DNA of 64,000 bases from Sequoia sempervirens (lineage: Eukaryota; Streptophyta; Pinopsida; Cupressales; Cupressaceae). Below, in pieces: positions 11,441 through 25,810 of this stretch. The translations under genes and the position numbers were made by a program. Location: NCBI GenBank assembly GCA_007258455.2, contig VDFB02262611.1, positions 1 through 64,000 on the forward strand. The letters are read 5' to 3'. The number at the start of each line of letters is the position of its first letter. Within the stretch, counting starts at the first letter, position 1. The notes beneath the pieces were generated by a model. It was not told where the DNA came from and did not search any database. It was given only the letters and a program-made list of their open reading frames with translations.

Positions 11441-14400
11441 CATTTAATGCAATGGTTGTATATTGATCGACAAGCGTGCCATATCCAATGCATATCATAC
11501 AATTGCAATAGTGACCTGCTCTGACTGCAATAGTAACTTGCCTCTAAGCAAAATTCCAGGCACATGAAGTGCATGATGGCAATAAAGCTGACACAATTTG
11601 CATTCAATTCTTAATTTTATCATTTTCATTTGTAATACTTTCTTGGCCAATCAAATTTGATTCTCTTGCAGTAGGTCTACTATTCATTTTAGTTTAAGTA
11701 AATTAGGAAAATATGGGAACATTATATACTTGGGATTTATGGACATATTCTTCATGTTTGAAAACCATGATTTATCTCTTTTGCTATTGGTATAGCTAGA
11801 CTAGAGGTTTAAATATTAATTATTTTCCTTTCAAATATTAATCCACTTACATCATTGAAAAGTCCCACCAAAAACAATCGGTATCAAAAAATTAAAGGGA
11901 CACATTAAGGAAGGGAAACAACATTGAAAAGTTCCTTAAGAAACACAATATGTTGAGGCTACTGGTATGGAGCAATCCCAATACCTTGTAGCGTGTCAAT
12001 GGTGAACAGGTGTAAACGAGAATGCTTGTCTATGCTTTGTTGTGCTGCATACCTTCTAGATGTCAACTAAGTGCATGGATAGTGAGAATGGCAAGGGTGT
12101 TACATGTGAATGTGTGAGAATATAGACTTGAAACAAATTTGTCCCTTGAATGATGCATTAGAATAGTAGTCCATCGTTGCTACATAAAGCAATACTATTT
12201 TAGATCTTTGAGCAAGGTCTTGTTTGCTGTGGAGACATACAATGCATTAACTGTGGATTGATTGCATTGATAGGCACTAGCCTACCTGCAAAGCTTGTAA
12301 AATTTGGATTTAATGACAAGATGTTTGCAAAAATTTATCATGTCATTCTATTTGGCTTATTTGCTTATAGGAAAATGAATGGTAGACCTACTTGAAAGAA
12401 TAGAGAAGGATATAAATGATAATTTTCAAACAAAAAATATGTTCTCAAGTGCTTTCTATAGAAATAAAAGCATAAATGTTTATATTATAGAATTTCATTC
12501 ATTGGAAAGCGTTGTGTATCAAGTGCAATGAGTGAATTTTCAGCAAAAAAGCTCATACAGTTTGGATTTAATTCTTAAGCATTTGGAAAAATTTATTGTG
12601 TACTTTTGTGTATCATGTTTATGAATAGCATGTTATATGTGATGGATTGCACCCATTTGTCCCCTTAGCCCTTGTAACAACAAGCAATACTTCTAGTTAT
12701 AAAGTATCACAAACAAACAGGCGAGCCACTCACCAGTAGTGCACTGTTCCTAGAATAAAGAACATGGAGAGCTAAAAACATACAAGCTTTTCAACAAACA
12801 ATAAACAAACGAGAATTAGCACAAATAAAACCCAACATTCCCTTGATATTTCATGAATTAACTATGCATTTATTGTTTGCATACCCACCAGCTCTCCAAC
12901 ACATCTTGGACAATTTGCATTTAATGGATTAAACGTGTATTCACTGCTTCAAGGTTAAACATTTTCCAATATATATAATGTCCCCCTATTTTCCTAATTT
13001 ATTTAAACGAAAATGAATAATAGACCTACTCCAATCGATTGAAAAAAGACAAAACATAATTTTCAAACATGAAAAAATTGTCCTTAAATCCCAACTATAG
13101 AAAAAACACAAAAAAAAATTAAACAATACAATTTGATTTGCCAAGCAATTATTTCAAAAGCGAATTCAACGGTTACAATGGTAACTTGCTTTTGTACAAA
13201 AACTAGTTTCATGTTTACGAATTACATGGCACACCATTCACTATACTCATCTGTCTATTCAATAAGTCAGATTCTTGAACCAAGCTTCTCCCTTATTGTT
13301 CACAACTCTTCCAAGGCATAATTTTTAGGCACATTGGAAGACTTAAAATTCATTGCAAGTAAAAGGGAAGAATGATACAAGAATATGACCTTTCAGTTCC
13401 CTGTTCAACAACCAAGTATATTTTCAACCATATAGATGTTTGCCTCTATCTCCAATCGCAAGCAATGGTCCCTGTTATAGAGACAAATTAGACAAATGAG
13501 CACAGTTCATGACATATAATGTGTTATTCATAAACATGAAACATAGAAGCACATGATAAAATTTGAAAAAAAATAGACAAACATGATAATTTTTTGCAAA
13601 CATTTAGACATTAAATTAAAATTATGTGAGCTTTGTTGATAGGCTAGTGGCCACTCAAGCAATCAACACATAGTTAATGCATTCAATGCCTCACAGTGGA
13701 TAAGACCTTGCTCAAGGCATTCAATTTTTTCTGTGATAATTCTCGTTTATTGCATTAGTCACCTACTTCTTCGCTTCAATTGTTCCATGTTTATGGATTG
13801 CATAGCATATGTCATCTACTATACGCACATGTCCTAATAGCCCTTGTAACAACAAGCAATACTTCTAGTTGTCAAGTATCATAAACAGACAGAGGATCCA
13901 TTCACCATTAGTGCATTGTTCCTATAGCTCCTCATGTGTTCAAAAGCTACACGAAATAATGAACATGCAAGAGAGGAGCCTAGAGATAAAAACATACAAG
14001 CTTTTCAACAAACAATAAACTAACGAGAATAAGCACAAATAAAACCCAACACAAGCCTGATATTTCATGAATTAACTATATATTCACTGCTTGTGTACCC
14101 ACTATACCTCCAACACATCTCACACAATTTGCATTTAATGCATTAAAAATACATTTAACATAACATTTATAATAACTTTTCATGTGCAAATATACTTGAT
14201 TCTTGAAGAAGAGATTATGAGGTCAGAATTCTAGATGATTTATCTCTTTCCTTTCCAATGAAGTTTGATTCTTTGAATGTCTGTAAAAATTATGCCACTT
14301 GTTTGAATCTGCCCACTTTATGTTGATAAGCAAGCAACCTTTGCAATCATTTGATTGCAATAATGTTCTAGTCAAAGATGTGTATAATTGCAGCCATGTG

Positions 14401-17400
14401 ATATGCAATTCATATATGCAATGTTTCACATACCACATTAATCAGATTTGCTTACAAGCAAATGAATATTAGGGCTACTACAATGAATAGCAAAATAGAA
14501 ACAGGAAAATATACTTAAATTATACAATCTGGTTAATGTACAAAGTGAAACATTGCACATGGACTACATATCACATGCTTGCAATTATGCATAACTTTGA
14601 TTGCAAAAATAACTTGCTTTTGGCCATAAAATAGTTTCATGTTTATGAATTACATAGAATGCCATTCACTATACTCATCTGTCTATTCAGTAAGTCAGAT
14701 TTTTGATCCAGGATTCTCCTTTATTGTTCACAACTCTTCCAAGGCATAATTTTTAGACACATTGGAATACTTAAAATTCATTGGAAAGAAAGGAGAAGAA
14801 TGATACGAGAATCTGACCTTCCAGTTTCTTGTTCAACAACCTAGAATATTTGCACTCGTATAGATCTTTTCCTCTAACTCCAATTGCAAGTAGTGGTTCC
14901 TATCAAAGGGGTGAATTAGACAAATGATCACAGTCCATGTCATACAATATGTTATTCATAAACATGAAACATATGATTGCTAACAAGCTTTCCAAAAAAA
15001 CATAAGATTTTCACTTTTGAAAAACATTTTAAACAATACATTTTGATTGGACAAGCAATTATTTCAAAAGAAAACTCAACGATTGCAATAGTAATTTGTT
15101 GCAATTGTATTCATTCTACAAAGTCACTTGAGTGGTAGCCCTTGTCCTGGTATCAATACTTATGTCCTGTTGTGACTACTATTATTGTTTGTTGTTATAA
15201 GGCCTAATTGTACAAATGGGTACGTTGGATGACATATGACATGGAGTAGTTGAAGACAAGGAGCAGGTTACTATTGCAATGGTTTCATTTGCAATTAATA
15301 AATAATAAACAATTTTTCTATTTTTCTATTGGTTGGAGTAGGCCTATTATTCATTTTTGTTAAAGTAAATTAGGAAATTAGGACATTATATATTTTGCAA
15401 ATATTCAATCACTAAGTGCAAATTTGTGCCAAATTTGGTGGCAGGGTGGTAGGTACTAAAGCATTCAATGCATGTTTAATGCATTAAATGTTATAATTGT
15501 CGAATCAGAAACAATAGTCTATTAAATGCAAATTTTGCAAGATAAATTTTTGCAAACATCCAGACATTAAATACAATTTTTGCAAGCTTTGTCGATAGCC
15601 TGGCAGCTACCCAAGCACTAAATACATAGGTAATGCATTCAATGCCTCCATAGTCAACAAGACCTTGCTCAAAGTATTCAATTAAATTGGGAAAATAGAA
15701 GGACACTATATATTTTGCAAATATTTAATTGTTGAATGCAAATTGTGCCACCTTTGACAGTGGGGTGGTAGATACTCAAGCAGTCAATGCATGTTTAATG
15801 CATTGAATGGTATGATAGGTGGATCAAAAACAATAGTCTATTAAATGCAAATAACATGGGAAATGCATTAAACATTTTTAGCAAGAAAGCAACATCGACA
15901 AGCATGTTAAGAAACATGATATGTTGGTATTAGTAATAGATACCAATCCCAATATCTTTTAGTCTGTTGTTGCTAGATAGAGCAATACTCTTTTAGAGCT
16001 TTGAGCAAGGTCTTCTTCCTTATAGAGGCATACAATGCATCAACTCTAAATTCATTGCTTGGATAGGCATTAGCCTACCAACAAAGTATTTTAAACAATA
16101 CAATTTCATTGGACAAGCAACTATTTCAAAAGTGAATTCAATGATTGCAATAGTAACTTGTTGTAACTGTATTCATTATACAAATTCACTTAAGTGGCTG
16201 CCCTTGTCTTGATATCAGTACTTTTGTCCTGTTGTGACTAGAAATATTATTCGTTGTTATAAGACCTAATTATACAAATGGGTACAATAGATGACAAATG
16301 ACATGAAACAGTTGAAGCCAAGGAGTGGGTTACTATTGCAATGGTTTCATTTGCAATTGAGACATAATAAACAATTAATCTCCTTTTATATTGATTCGAG
16401 TGGGCCTATTATTCATTTATGTTAAAGTAAATTACGAAAATAGGAGGACATTATATATTTTGCAAATATTTAATCACTAAATGCAAATTGTGCCAGCTTT
16501 GGCAGCGGGATGGTAGATGCTGAAGCAGTCAATGCATGTCTAATGCATTAAACGGTATGACTCACAGATCATAAACAATAGTCTATTAAATGCAAATTGT
16601 GCAAGATAATATGTTATTCATAAACATGAAACACAAAAGCACATGTTAAAATTTGCAAAAAAAAAGACCAACGCGATAAATTTTTGCAAACATCCAGACA
16701 TCAAATGCAAATTTTGTAAGCTTTGCTAATAGACTTATGGCTTCTCAAGCAATGAATACATAGTCAATGCATTGAATTCCTCCATAGTCAAAAAGACCTT
16801 GCTCAAAGCATTCAGTTTTTCCTATGATAATTCTCGTTTGTTGCAATAGTCACCTACTCCTTGGCTTTAATTGTTCCACATTTATGGGTTACATAGCATA
16901 TGTCATCTACTATACCCATTTGTCCCCTATCCCTTGTAACAACAAGCAATACTTCTAGCTAACAAGTATCATAAAAAGACAAACAAACCGCTTACTAGTA
17001 GTGCACTGTTTCTAGAATTAAGAACATGGAGAGCTAAAAACACACAAGCTTTTCAACAAACAATAAATAAATGAGAATTAACACCAATAGAACCCATCAC
17101 TTGCCTGAGATTTTATGAATTAACTATGCATTCACTACTTGAATACCCACCAACTTTCCAACACATCTGACACAATTTGCATTTAATGGATTAAACATGC
17201 ATTCATTGCTTCAGGATTAAATATTTTCCAAAATATATAATGTCCCCTTATTTTCCTAATTTACTTAAATGAAAATGAATAATAGACCTACTCCAACCAA
17301 TAGAAAAAGAGATAAAACATATTTTTCAAACACCAAAAATATGTCCTTAAATCTAAACTATAAGAAAAACACGAAAATATTTTAAACAATACAATTTGAT

Positions 17401-19297
17401 TGGCCAAGCAACTATTTCAAAAGAAAATTCAACAAATGCAATTGTAAACCTTCCTATCAACATGAACTAACAATTGTAATAGTAACCTATTTTTAGACAA
17501 AAAAAAGTTTCATGTTTATGAATTACATGGCACACCATTCACTATGCTCATTTGTCTATTCAATAAGTCAAATTCTTGAACCAGGCTTCTCCTTTATTGT
17601 TCACAACTCTTCCAAAGCATAATTTTTAGGCACATTGGAAGCTAGACTTAAAATTCATTGGAAACAAAGGGGAAAAATGATACAAGAATTTGACCTTCTA
17701 GTTCCTTGTTCAACAACCAAGTATATTTGCAGTCATATAGATGTTTGACTCCAACTCCAATTGCAAGCAATGGTTCCTGTTACAGGGACAAATTAGACAA
17801 ATGAGCATAGTCCATGACATATAATACATTATTCATAAACATGAACTACAGAAACAACAATAAAATTTGCAAAAAAATAAACCAACGTGATAATTTTTTT
17901 CAAACATTCAAACACTAAATAAAATTTTGTAAACTTTGCTAATAGACTACTGGACACTTAAGCAATGAACACATAGTTAATGTATTCAATGCCTCCACAA
18001 TCGACAAGACCTTGCTCAAAGCATTTAGTTTTTCCAATCATAATTCTCCTTCACTTCAATTGTTGCATGTTTTTGGATTACATAGCATATCATGTCGTTT
18101 ACTGTACTTAGTTGCCCCATTAGCCCTTGTAACAACAAGCAATACTTCTAGTTATCAAGTATCATAAATACACAAACAAGCCACTCACCAATAGTGCACT
18201 GTTACAGAATAACAAACATGGAAGAGCTGAACCAAGAGCTAAAAACACACAAGCTTTTCAACAAATAATACACAAACGAGAATAAGCTCAAATAAAACCC
18301 AATATTCACCTCAAATTTCATGAATTAACTATGCATTCACTGCTTGTGTACCCACCAGCCCTCCAACACATCTCACACAATTTGCTTTGTGAGCTAGTGG
18401 CCACTCAAGCAATAAACACATAGTTAATGCATTCAATGCCCCCACAGTCCACAAGACCTTGCTCAAACCATTCAGTTATCCCTATAACAACAAACAATTC
18501 TTCTAGCTATCAAGTACCACAAACAGACAACACAGTCCATGGCATATAATATGCTATTCATAAACATGAACCACAAAAACAATGATAAAATTTACAAAAA
18601 AATAGACCAATGTGATAAATATTTGCAAAAATTCAAACATTAAATTAAAAAATTTCGAGCTTTGTTGATAGGCTACTAACCACTCAAGCAATGAACACAT
18701 AGTTAATGCATTTAATGCCTCCACACTCGACAATACCTTGCTCAAAGCATTCAGTTTTTCTTGTGATAATTCTCCTTCGCTTCAAATGTTACATGTTTAT
18801 GGGTTACATAGCATATGTCATCTACTGTACCCACTTGCCTTGTTAGCCCTTGTAATAGCAATAAATACTTCTAGTTATCAAGTATCATAAACACACAGAC
18901 AAGCCAGTCACCAGCATTGCACTCTTAAACATGGAAAAGCGCAACCAAGAGCTAAAAACACACAATCTTTTCAACAAACAATAAACAAATGAGAATAAGC
19001 ACAAATAAAACCTAACACTCACTTGAGATTTCATGAATTAACTATGCATTCACCGCTTGTGTAACCACCAACCCTCCAACACATCTTGCACAATTTGCTT
19101 TGCAAGCTTTGTTGATAAACTGATGGCCACTCAAGCAATAAACACATAGTTAATGCATTCAATGCACCCACAGTTGACAAGACCTTGCTCAAACCATTTA
19201 GTTTTCCTAGTAACAGTGAGCAAAACTTCTAGTTATTAAGTATCACAAATAGATAGACAGACGAGCCACTCACCAGTAGTACACCGTTCCTATAGCT

Positions 19298-21456
19298 TGT
19301 AATGCCTAATCATGAAAGTTGTCAAAAATAATATTGTAAAATGAAACAATAGACTAATCAATTGAATATTAAGTATAAAACCAAGCAATTCCTCTTTAAC
19401 AAGTCCTGACATACATGGACTAAGATAGCTAAGCAAAGCAAGAGAACCACTAATCAAAAAAAACATTATCGAACATTCTTATTTATAAATTGATTTGAGC
19501 ATCAATTACATCATGCTAATCATTATACATTACAGTCACTTCGAAATGACTCAAAGAGGAGTTATTTTTTTACTAATTGTTCACTATTTCAAAACAGAAC
19601 AGGCCGCACAACATAATTCTTGTAATACATTTGAGTTTCATGTGATTCAAGTTTCTAGAATTAAGAGAAAATTTGAATCCAACATTTCAGTAGCTACAAA
19701 AAAATTCCACCTTGAGAGCGACACTTTTAGTAAAAATTTGTTCCCATCCTCTCCTTAACTCTATAGAATTCTTTGGTACCTTCAGTCACAAAAGAAACCT
19801 TCATTCATTACGATTAAATATTTGAGGCTTAATAAGAATCTTTATGTTTCTTTTAATTGCACTAGTTTACAAGGCGTATTATTGTAAACGCCTAAACTAG
19901 GCATCTTTTAAACTTGACATTTATATTTTGAGATGTTGTACCCTTCAGGGTAAGCTGCAGCGCCAAAATTTCACTATTACCTACATTCTAAATCACTATT
20001 GACATTGAAATTTTTAATACAATAGTAATATACAAGTCTTTATTCGCTATGAGAACTGGGACTCAACCTTGAAAAGGATGGCTTGCTAATCTGTTCCAGT
20101 AATCACTCCAATTCTTAAAAGAAACTATCTCCAGTACCTTTAATATGATTAGAACCATTATTCACAATGAATATATATATAATACATTTATTTCAAGTTC
20201 TATTCAAGCCTGGTTGAAGGAATTCAAAGCGAATTTGAGTGATACAAAATTTGTTGTAAATCTTTCTTTATAAATATACATAACTATGCAAGAGAGCTTT
20301 ACCGAGTGCCATCAACTCTTTTTTGAAATTAGATGACTCAATTCAGTTTGACGTCTTGAACCCCTTGTTGTATTTGTCTTTTTTTTAGAACTTGACGGAT
20401 TTTAACCAGAGCATAGATGCAAATCTTCACAACTAAGATCAAATATCCCTAATGCAACACTAAGATGGTTTTAAAACAAATCACTTCACTATTTCTTTTG
20501 AAAACCTCGCCTAGGAGATCAAGAAATGGTTAAAAATTCTTTAAGAGAGAGATATCGACTTTATTTACTTGTAACTGTTCTTCCAAATAGCCGCAGAGGA
20601 ATACTTCTTAATGTTCACTTCCTCTACTGAATTTTGTCCATCCCTGAAAGAGAGTTTCTTCTTTTCTGCATGCAACTTAGGTAGTTAGTAACAAAATGGT
20701 AATTTTTAACAGAGGTAAATTTTGTTTATGTTGATTTAAATTTTAAATCTTTCTTTCGCTCTCCACCCAACCACCCCCAAGCTCATCGCTAGCTCACATA
20801 GAGCAGTGACTTCTTTGAAAGCTCACACATAGCAATTTTATTTTCTTAAGCTCACACAAAGCAATCCATGACTCACACAAAGTCGCACTGGCTCACATAG
20901 AGCGCTAACATATTTGAACCAAAATAAATCTTGAACTACCATTACCAATTTAATAATTTCACTATTGACTGAATATAGCTAATCTTGAACTTCATTAAAA
21001 TCTAAAATTTTCATGATTTAAAACTAAAATAAAATTTCAATCATGAATCAACTACCTTACCTTCTTTTTCCCATTTGTTTCTTCTCTTTTCCTTTCTTAC
21101 TCATTTATGCTTCTCTTATTCATTCTACAACCCTTTTTTTTCCAAAAAAACCCATTTTTTCTCCACTCCTGCATAACCGACTTCTCTATTTCTTGAAATT
21201 GATAATAATACCACAAAACAAAATAGGAACCATAGGGGTCCAAATATAGACATCCCATTAAAACAATAAAACTATTTTATATTTAATTAAATCCTTATTA
21301 CCATGTTTTTCACATAAGCAATACTTTATATTGTTAACATGTCATGATCTAAATAAACAAAAACTTAATAATAATTATCCCATGTTCATCATTAGACATA
21401 TTTATTTTGTCCAAGAAAAGAAGATCCCAACAAGCCAAAATTGCTATGACCCTACA
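19298..21456. mobile_element. LTR-like insertion in the 1.2-kb repeat (TG..CA)
   Basis: The 1.2-kb repeat breaks off after CCTATAGCT and resumes after 21456 at the matching point of its unit. The insert begins TGTAATGCC and ends CCCTACA, with TGTA/TACA at the ends. It is flanked by TAGCT (19293-19297) and CGGCT (21457-21461). These differ only at the first two bases, as CpG decay would produce. No gag/pol motif was found in the 2.16 kb, so a solo LTR or a non-autonomous element is likely. Confidence 0.45.
20781..20903. repeat. short tandem motif GCTCACAnAnAGC
   Basis: Near-copies of GCTCACACAAAGC occur at about 20792, 20821, 20850, 20871 and 20891, spaced 20-30 bp apart, inside the LTR-like insertion. 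Confidence 0.5.
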
Positions 21457-21461
21457 CGGCT

Positions 21462-22010
21462 CCTCCCCCGTTCAAGCGTTGCACAAAATAACAAACATCA
21501 AAGACAACAATCCAGAGCTAAAAACACACAAGCTTCTCAAAAAAAAAAATGAGAATAAGCACAAACCGACACTCACCTGAGATTTCATGAATTAATTATC
21601 CATTCTCTACTTGTGTTCCTGTCAATTGTCCAACACATCTCCCAAAGTTTGCATTTAGTGCGTTAAACATGCATTCACTGCTTCAGTACCCACTAGCCCG
21701 CCACCAAAGCTCGCACAATTTGCATACACTGATTAAATATTTGCCACAATATATAATGTCCCCCTATTTTCCTAATTTACTTTTAAACGAAAATGAAAAA
21801 TATGCCTACTCCAACCAATAGAAAAAGAGATAAACCATAATTTTCAAGCACAAAAAATATGTGCTTAAATCCCAACTATAGGGAAAAGACAAAAATATTT
21901 TAAATAATACAATTTCATTGGCCAAGAAACTATTTGAAAAGTAAATTCAACGAATGCAATAGTAAACTTGCCTATCGGCATGAACTAATAATTAACAAAT
22001 CACAAATGTT
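21462..22010 (+). repeat. 1.2-kb repeat resumes after the insertion
   Basis: The GAGCTAAAAACACACAAGC anchor (about 21514), the TTTCATGAATTAATTAT and CAATTTGCAT blocks and the CTCCAACCAATAGAAAAAG block follow in the same order as in the upstream copies (compare 17030-17460). The match fades near 22.0 kb. Confidence 0.65.
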
Positions 22011-22636
22011 AAGCAAAGAATTTAAGAGGAAGGTTCTAAATGGTCAACAAATGGAGCCTTACCCTAGAGATACATAGTTGATATCATAACATTTTCATCA
22101 TTTAAGTTGCCACTTTTAATTATAACTAAGTTATTGTGATGAACATGTAATACACTGAAGCAAACATGTTTTCTCTACCTAAACAAAGCAACAAGCTCAT
22201 AATTAAAAAGAAAAATAAAGAAACAAAAATAAGGGTTCTAAATAGTTAACAAAGATTGTGGGGCCTTAGCTTGGAAACACACAATCGATATCATGAAAAT
22301 CACATTTTTCATGTCTTGTTGGCTCATTTTTAGGATATTTTCTTTCAAAACATTTTATTTTTTGGGTGCTTAGGCTATGTCCCATAGAGGGAGGGCTTCC
22401 TAAAACATCTCAACATTTTGTTGATAATTTTTAGGAGTTTTTATAAGCATGGGGTCCCATGGATTTTGTAATAATGAGTAAGCTTAAAAATTTAAGCTCC
22501 AAAATTTTGGGACATTAGTGGTCTCATGATTATTTTTAACAACACAGAATGCTAAATATACAATTATATCACTAAATCTAAAAATTATTGATAAGAATTT
22601 TTAAAATATAGATGAATGACATGTGATAGCAAGATT
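22011..22636. other. no gene recognised
   Basis: AT-rich sequence between the repeat mosaic and the next LTR-like insertion; nothing was recognised. Confidence 0.3.
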
Positions 22637-23335
22637 TTAGGTGTAATAACCCCACTGTTCTACTCAAAAGAAATATCAATGTTTAAACCACAAGTGAATA
22701 ATTCATGATGATATCACATAGCAATAAAAATTTTCTTGTAATTCAAAGACTAAATGCACATCTGAAATAACATATATTCCAAACTTTCCATTTGCATTTA
22801 TAATTGAATATTATAATCTTTCTAGAACAATGGCATATATTAAATCTCAAGATTGCATCTCTTTCATTACAATTTCCATAGCAATAAATATAAGAAACAT
22901 GCATAGCTCCTTGAGCTTCATTAGCACATAGTAACAAATGGTCCAGGAAATCCCCTACAAATATTAGCCACCAACTAATGAGGAGAAGCATCACTCAATC
23001 CATTTTCTGCCAACCACAGACTCAAATGCGGTCCCCTGCACATCTACCACATATGGCAAGATGGACCTTCCCTTTGACGAAGAGATTGGTTGATAAAACC
23101 CTATAAAAAAATAGCCTTCTTGAGCTTAGTGTTGTACCCTATAGCTCTAGAACCTAATCATACAGTATCTCCAACTACGAGTATGAAAATCCTAAACTAG
23201 AAATTGTCTAAAACAGGACACAGTGAACTGATAGTGTAAACAGTGGCTACTTACACTACTTTGGCCAAAGTTTCATATAAAAGAGTCACCCATTCACCTA
23301 CTATCCTAGCTCGATTTGTTTAATGACCATCCATG

Positions 23336-23467
23336 TACTATGCTTAGGCAATTCCCTCCATTAGATAATCATTAACCCTAGGAACAACCTATCTCTTTAA
23401 TAATAAACTACACTTAGGAAATTCCCTCCATTGGGTAATAATTAACCCCAAGAACAACCTATGCTTA
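23336..23467. repeat. two-copy tandem duplication (~71 bp)
   Basis: The block with ATTCCCTCCATT.GRTAAT.ATTAACC and AACAACCTAT occurs twice, starting near 23336 and 23407, with a few substitutions. It lies inside the 3.9-kb LTR-like insertion. Confidence 0.6.
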
Positions 23468-23569
23468 TAACATTCCTACTAAGTAATTCAAGTAACTCCT
23501 ACTTATCGAGTAACCAAATAACATAGCGTTTTATCATTGTGTGGCTCTAGAACTAAAAGTACGATCCCA

Positions 23570-23870
23570 ACTATAAAAATCTCCAATCAAAGTTTTATCT
23601 CAACACTAAATCACTCCCTTCAAAGTAGTATCAATAAATAACCTCAAACTAAAAGTATAACCTTCACAAGGAATGACTTTACTCAAAGTATAATCTTGTC
23701 AATAAATGACCTCAATCAAAAGAACAATCATATCAATAAATGACTCATTCAAATGTATAGTCTCAACAATAAAAGGCTCTATTCAAGAGTTTATTCTTCA
23801 CCAATAAAAGACTATCCAAAAAGTAGATTTTCATCAATAAAAAGACTTCACGTCAAGAGTGTAAAACAAC
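23570..23870. repeat. degenerate minisatellite, ~40-45 bp period
   Basis: ATCAATAAATGAC or CAATAAAAGACT recurs about seven times, alternating with CTCAA..AAAGTATAATC-like segments. Units are too diverged for an exact period by eye. Confidence 0.5.
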
Positions 23871-25404
23871 CAACCAAGTAACAATCCCAACTATGGCTCC
23901 AATCAATATAAATTCAAGTGATCAACTAAATCACATAGGTAATCCCATCCTTAGTTTACCTAATCCCAGGATAAAATCATTTAATCGATGAATAGTCCGA
24001 TCATGTAGGTTAATCACAACCTATGTGCTATGGTACCAAACAACAATCAAGTAAATATCCCAACTTACTAGTTTATTCCCAACCTAGGGTTTTCAATCAA
24101 GTAAAACAATGGTCAAGTGTTCCTTCAAGAACAATCAAGCTCTTATGGCTCAACAACATGAATAATCTTAGTAATAAATAACTAAATGAGCTATATAAAC
24201 TCCTTTTGTACTAGTAATACAACCACTCCTTAATATGGAGTATGTACAAACATTCATTAAGGTTCGTAAGATTTAAATAAGATTCTTTCAATCCTATAGA
24301 AGCAAACATAATCTTTCCCTAATCTAGCAAATCAATGCATATTCCACACAAGACAACAACAACACTCAATATTTTCAAAAACATATAAAGTATATAAGAT
24401 AGAACAACATGCCTGTTAAACACTAATCCCAAATGATATAATCTGACTTCCAAGCTCAATCCTCTCTAAGACTCCTCAGAAAATTCTCCAAAACACACTA
24501 AAAAATACTTCACAAATCTCACAAAATTCTCCTCACAACAACTCTCAGCTCACTCAAGAATAGCTTAGAATGAAAATATTAGAATGCAAGTGAGAACAAT
24601 GCATCCAAATGAAGTATCTTATAGCCCTGTTTATACAAAATTATGAGAGTTCTCTGCCTATAATCAAGCCTTGCATATTAACACTTCTTAGCTAGATGGT
24701 TCGACTCAGCAATTAACTTCAACTGGTGGCAGAATTTTAAAAACACTACTTATCTAAATAGAGCAACAAATTGACTAAAATAGAGACATCAAGAGTTTGT
24801 CTCAGAAATGCAAGGTGAAAGGCAAATAGGTCGACTCCAAATATGCTAGCAAAAACATGAATTTTCTACCTTTTACTTGGTCTATCAATGCTGGATAATA
24901 CTCAGAAATTTGGACTTCTAATCATAATGCAGATTCATATTTTGGTGCCACCTATTTCTTTCCATTGTTCTTTCCATTGTGCATTCGATGGTGTTGTTGT
25001 TTAAGACTAAGTCAGCATCTAAATGCCATTCATATATCACTTTAAACTTTTGACTGAGTCTACAAACATAATGCATTGTATTAGCAAGTTGGTTGATTCA
25101 CTTGTAATGACTATAGCGTTGCCATAATGTGCATTCTATCCTAGGTTTACATACACTTTCACGTGCTTGCTTTGCTATGAGAGTCTTTTAGACTTTTAGT
25201 GCTATTCTTAGGTGCTTAATAAACAATTCAAAGTGTATGGCAAAGCTGATATAAACTTAGTCTTTAAGCACTACATCTAAATGGTGTGCAATACCTTAAT
25301 ACGCTGCCTTATTCTTTTCCTGATATACATTGCATTTTGTATATTATAAGTTGTGCTATGAATTCCATATGATGTGTCTTAAGTAATAATCATGCTATCA
25401 AACA

Positions 25405-25432
25405 TTATAAATTATATATATATATATATATA
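25405..25432. repeat. (TA)n microsatellite
   Basis: An uninterrupted TA run, followed to about 25.78 kb by more TATA/CATA-rich tracts including an ACAT tetranucleotide run near 25592. Confidence 0.9.
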
Positions 25433-25789
25433 CAACATATCAAGTATATATGTATATATATTCTCATCATCTCATAGATGCACTGTTCTATATTAAAATG
25501 TATATGTTCATATTATCATTTTCCACATAATGTCTTTGCTTATCATTCACATATTAATATGTATCTATATAAGTATGGAACATCGAATACATACATACAT
25601 ACATATATATTAATATTTACATATGTAAATATACTATTTTAATTATCATAAAATCATATATCGGTATACATAAAGTTTATTTATGTATATATATACAAAC
25701 ATTCAAATGCTAACCTACTACATATATGTATTCCAAGGTATAACATATATTAATACATATACATATGTATGTATTATCAAATACATGCA

Positions 25790-25810
25790 TACACACACAC
25801 ACACACACAA
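25790..25810. repeat. (AC)n microsatellite
   Basis: A simple AC dinucleotide run of about 20 bp. Confidence 0.9.

Larger units (their letters stand above)
4400..19297. repeat. degenerate mosaic of a ~1.2-kb repeat family, both orientations
   Basis: The same long sentence of sequence recurs in decayed form. The anchor GTTATTCATAAACATGAAAC or a close variant occurs near 5121, 5320, 6306, 9081, 10222, 13524, 14951, 16610, 17829 and 18555. A second anchor, GAGCTAAAAACACACAAGC, occurs near 5752, 9471, 12770, 13983, 17031, 18237 and 18950. Full periods such as 9081-10222 and 16610-17829 are about 1.14-1.22 kb. Segments around 5880-6260, 10370-10640, 15120-15500, 15680-15840 and 16170-16580 are reverse-complement copies of parts of the unit. 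No gene was found here; the small open frames are fortuitous. Confidence 0.8.

Noticed and set aside
7921..12103. Possible 4.2-kb LTR-like element (TGTAACACCC.. to ..GGGTGTTACA)
   Set aside because: The flanking 5-mers differ, and the ends are explained by inverted copies of the same repeat module.
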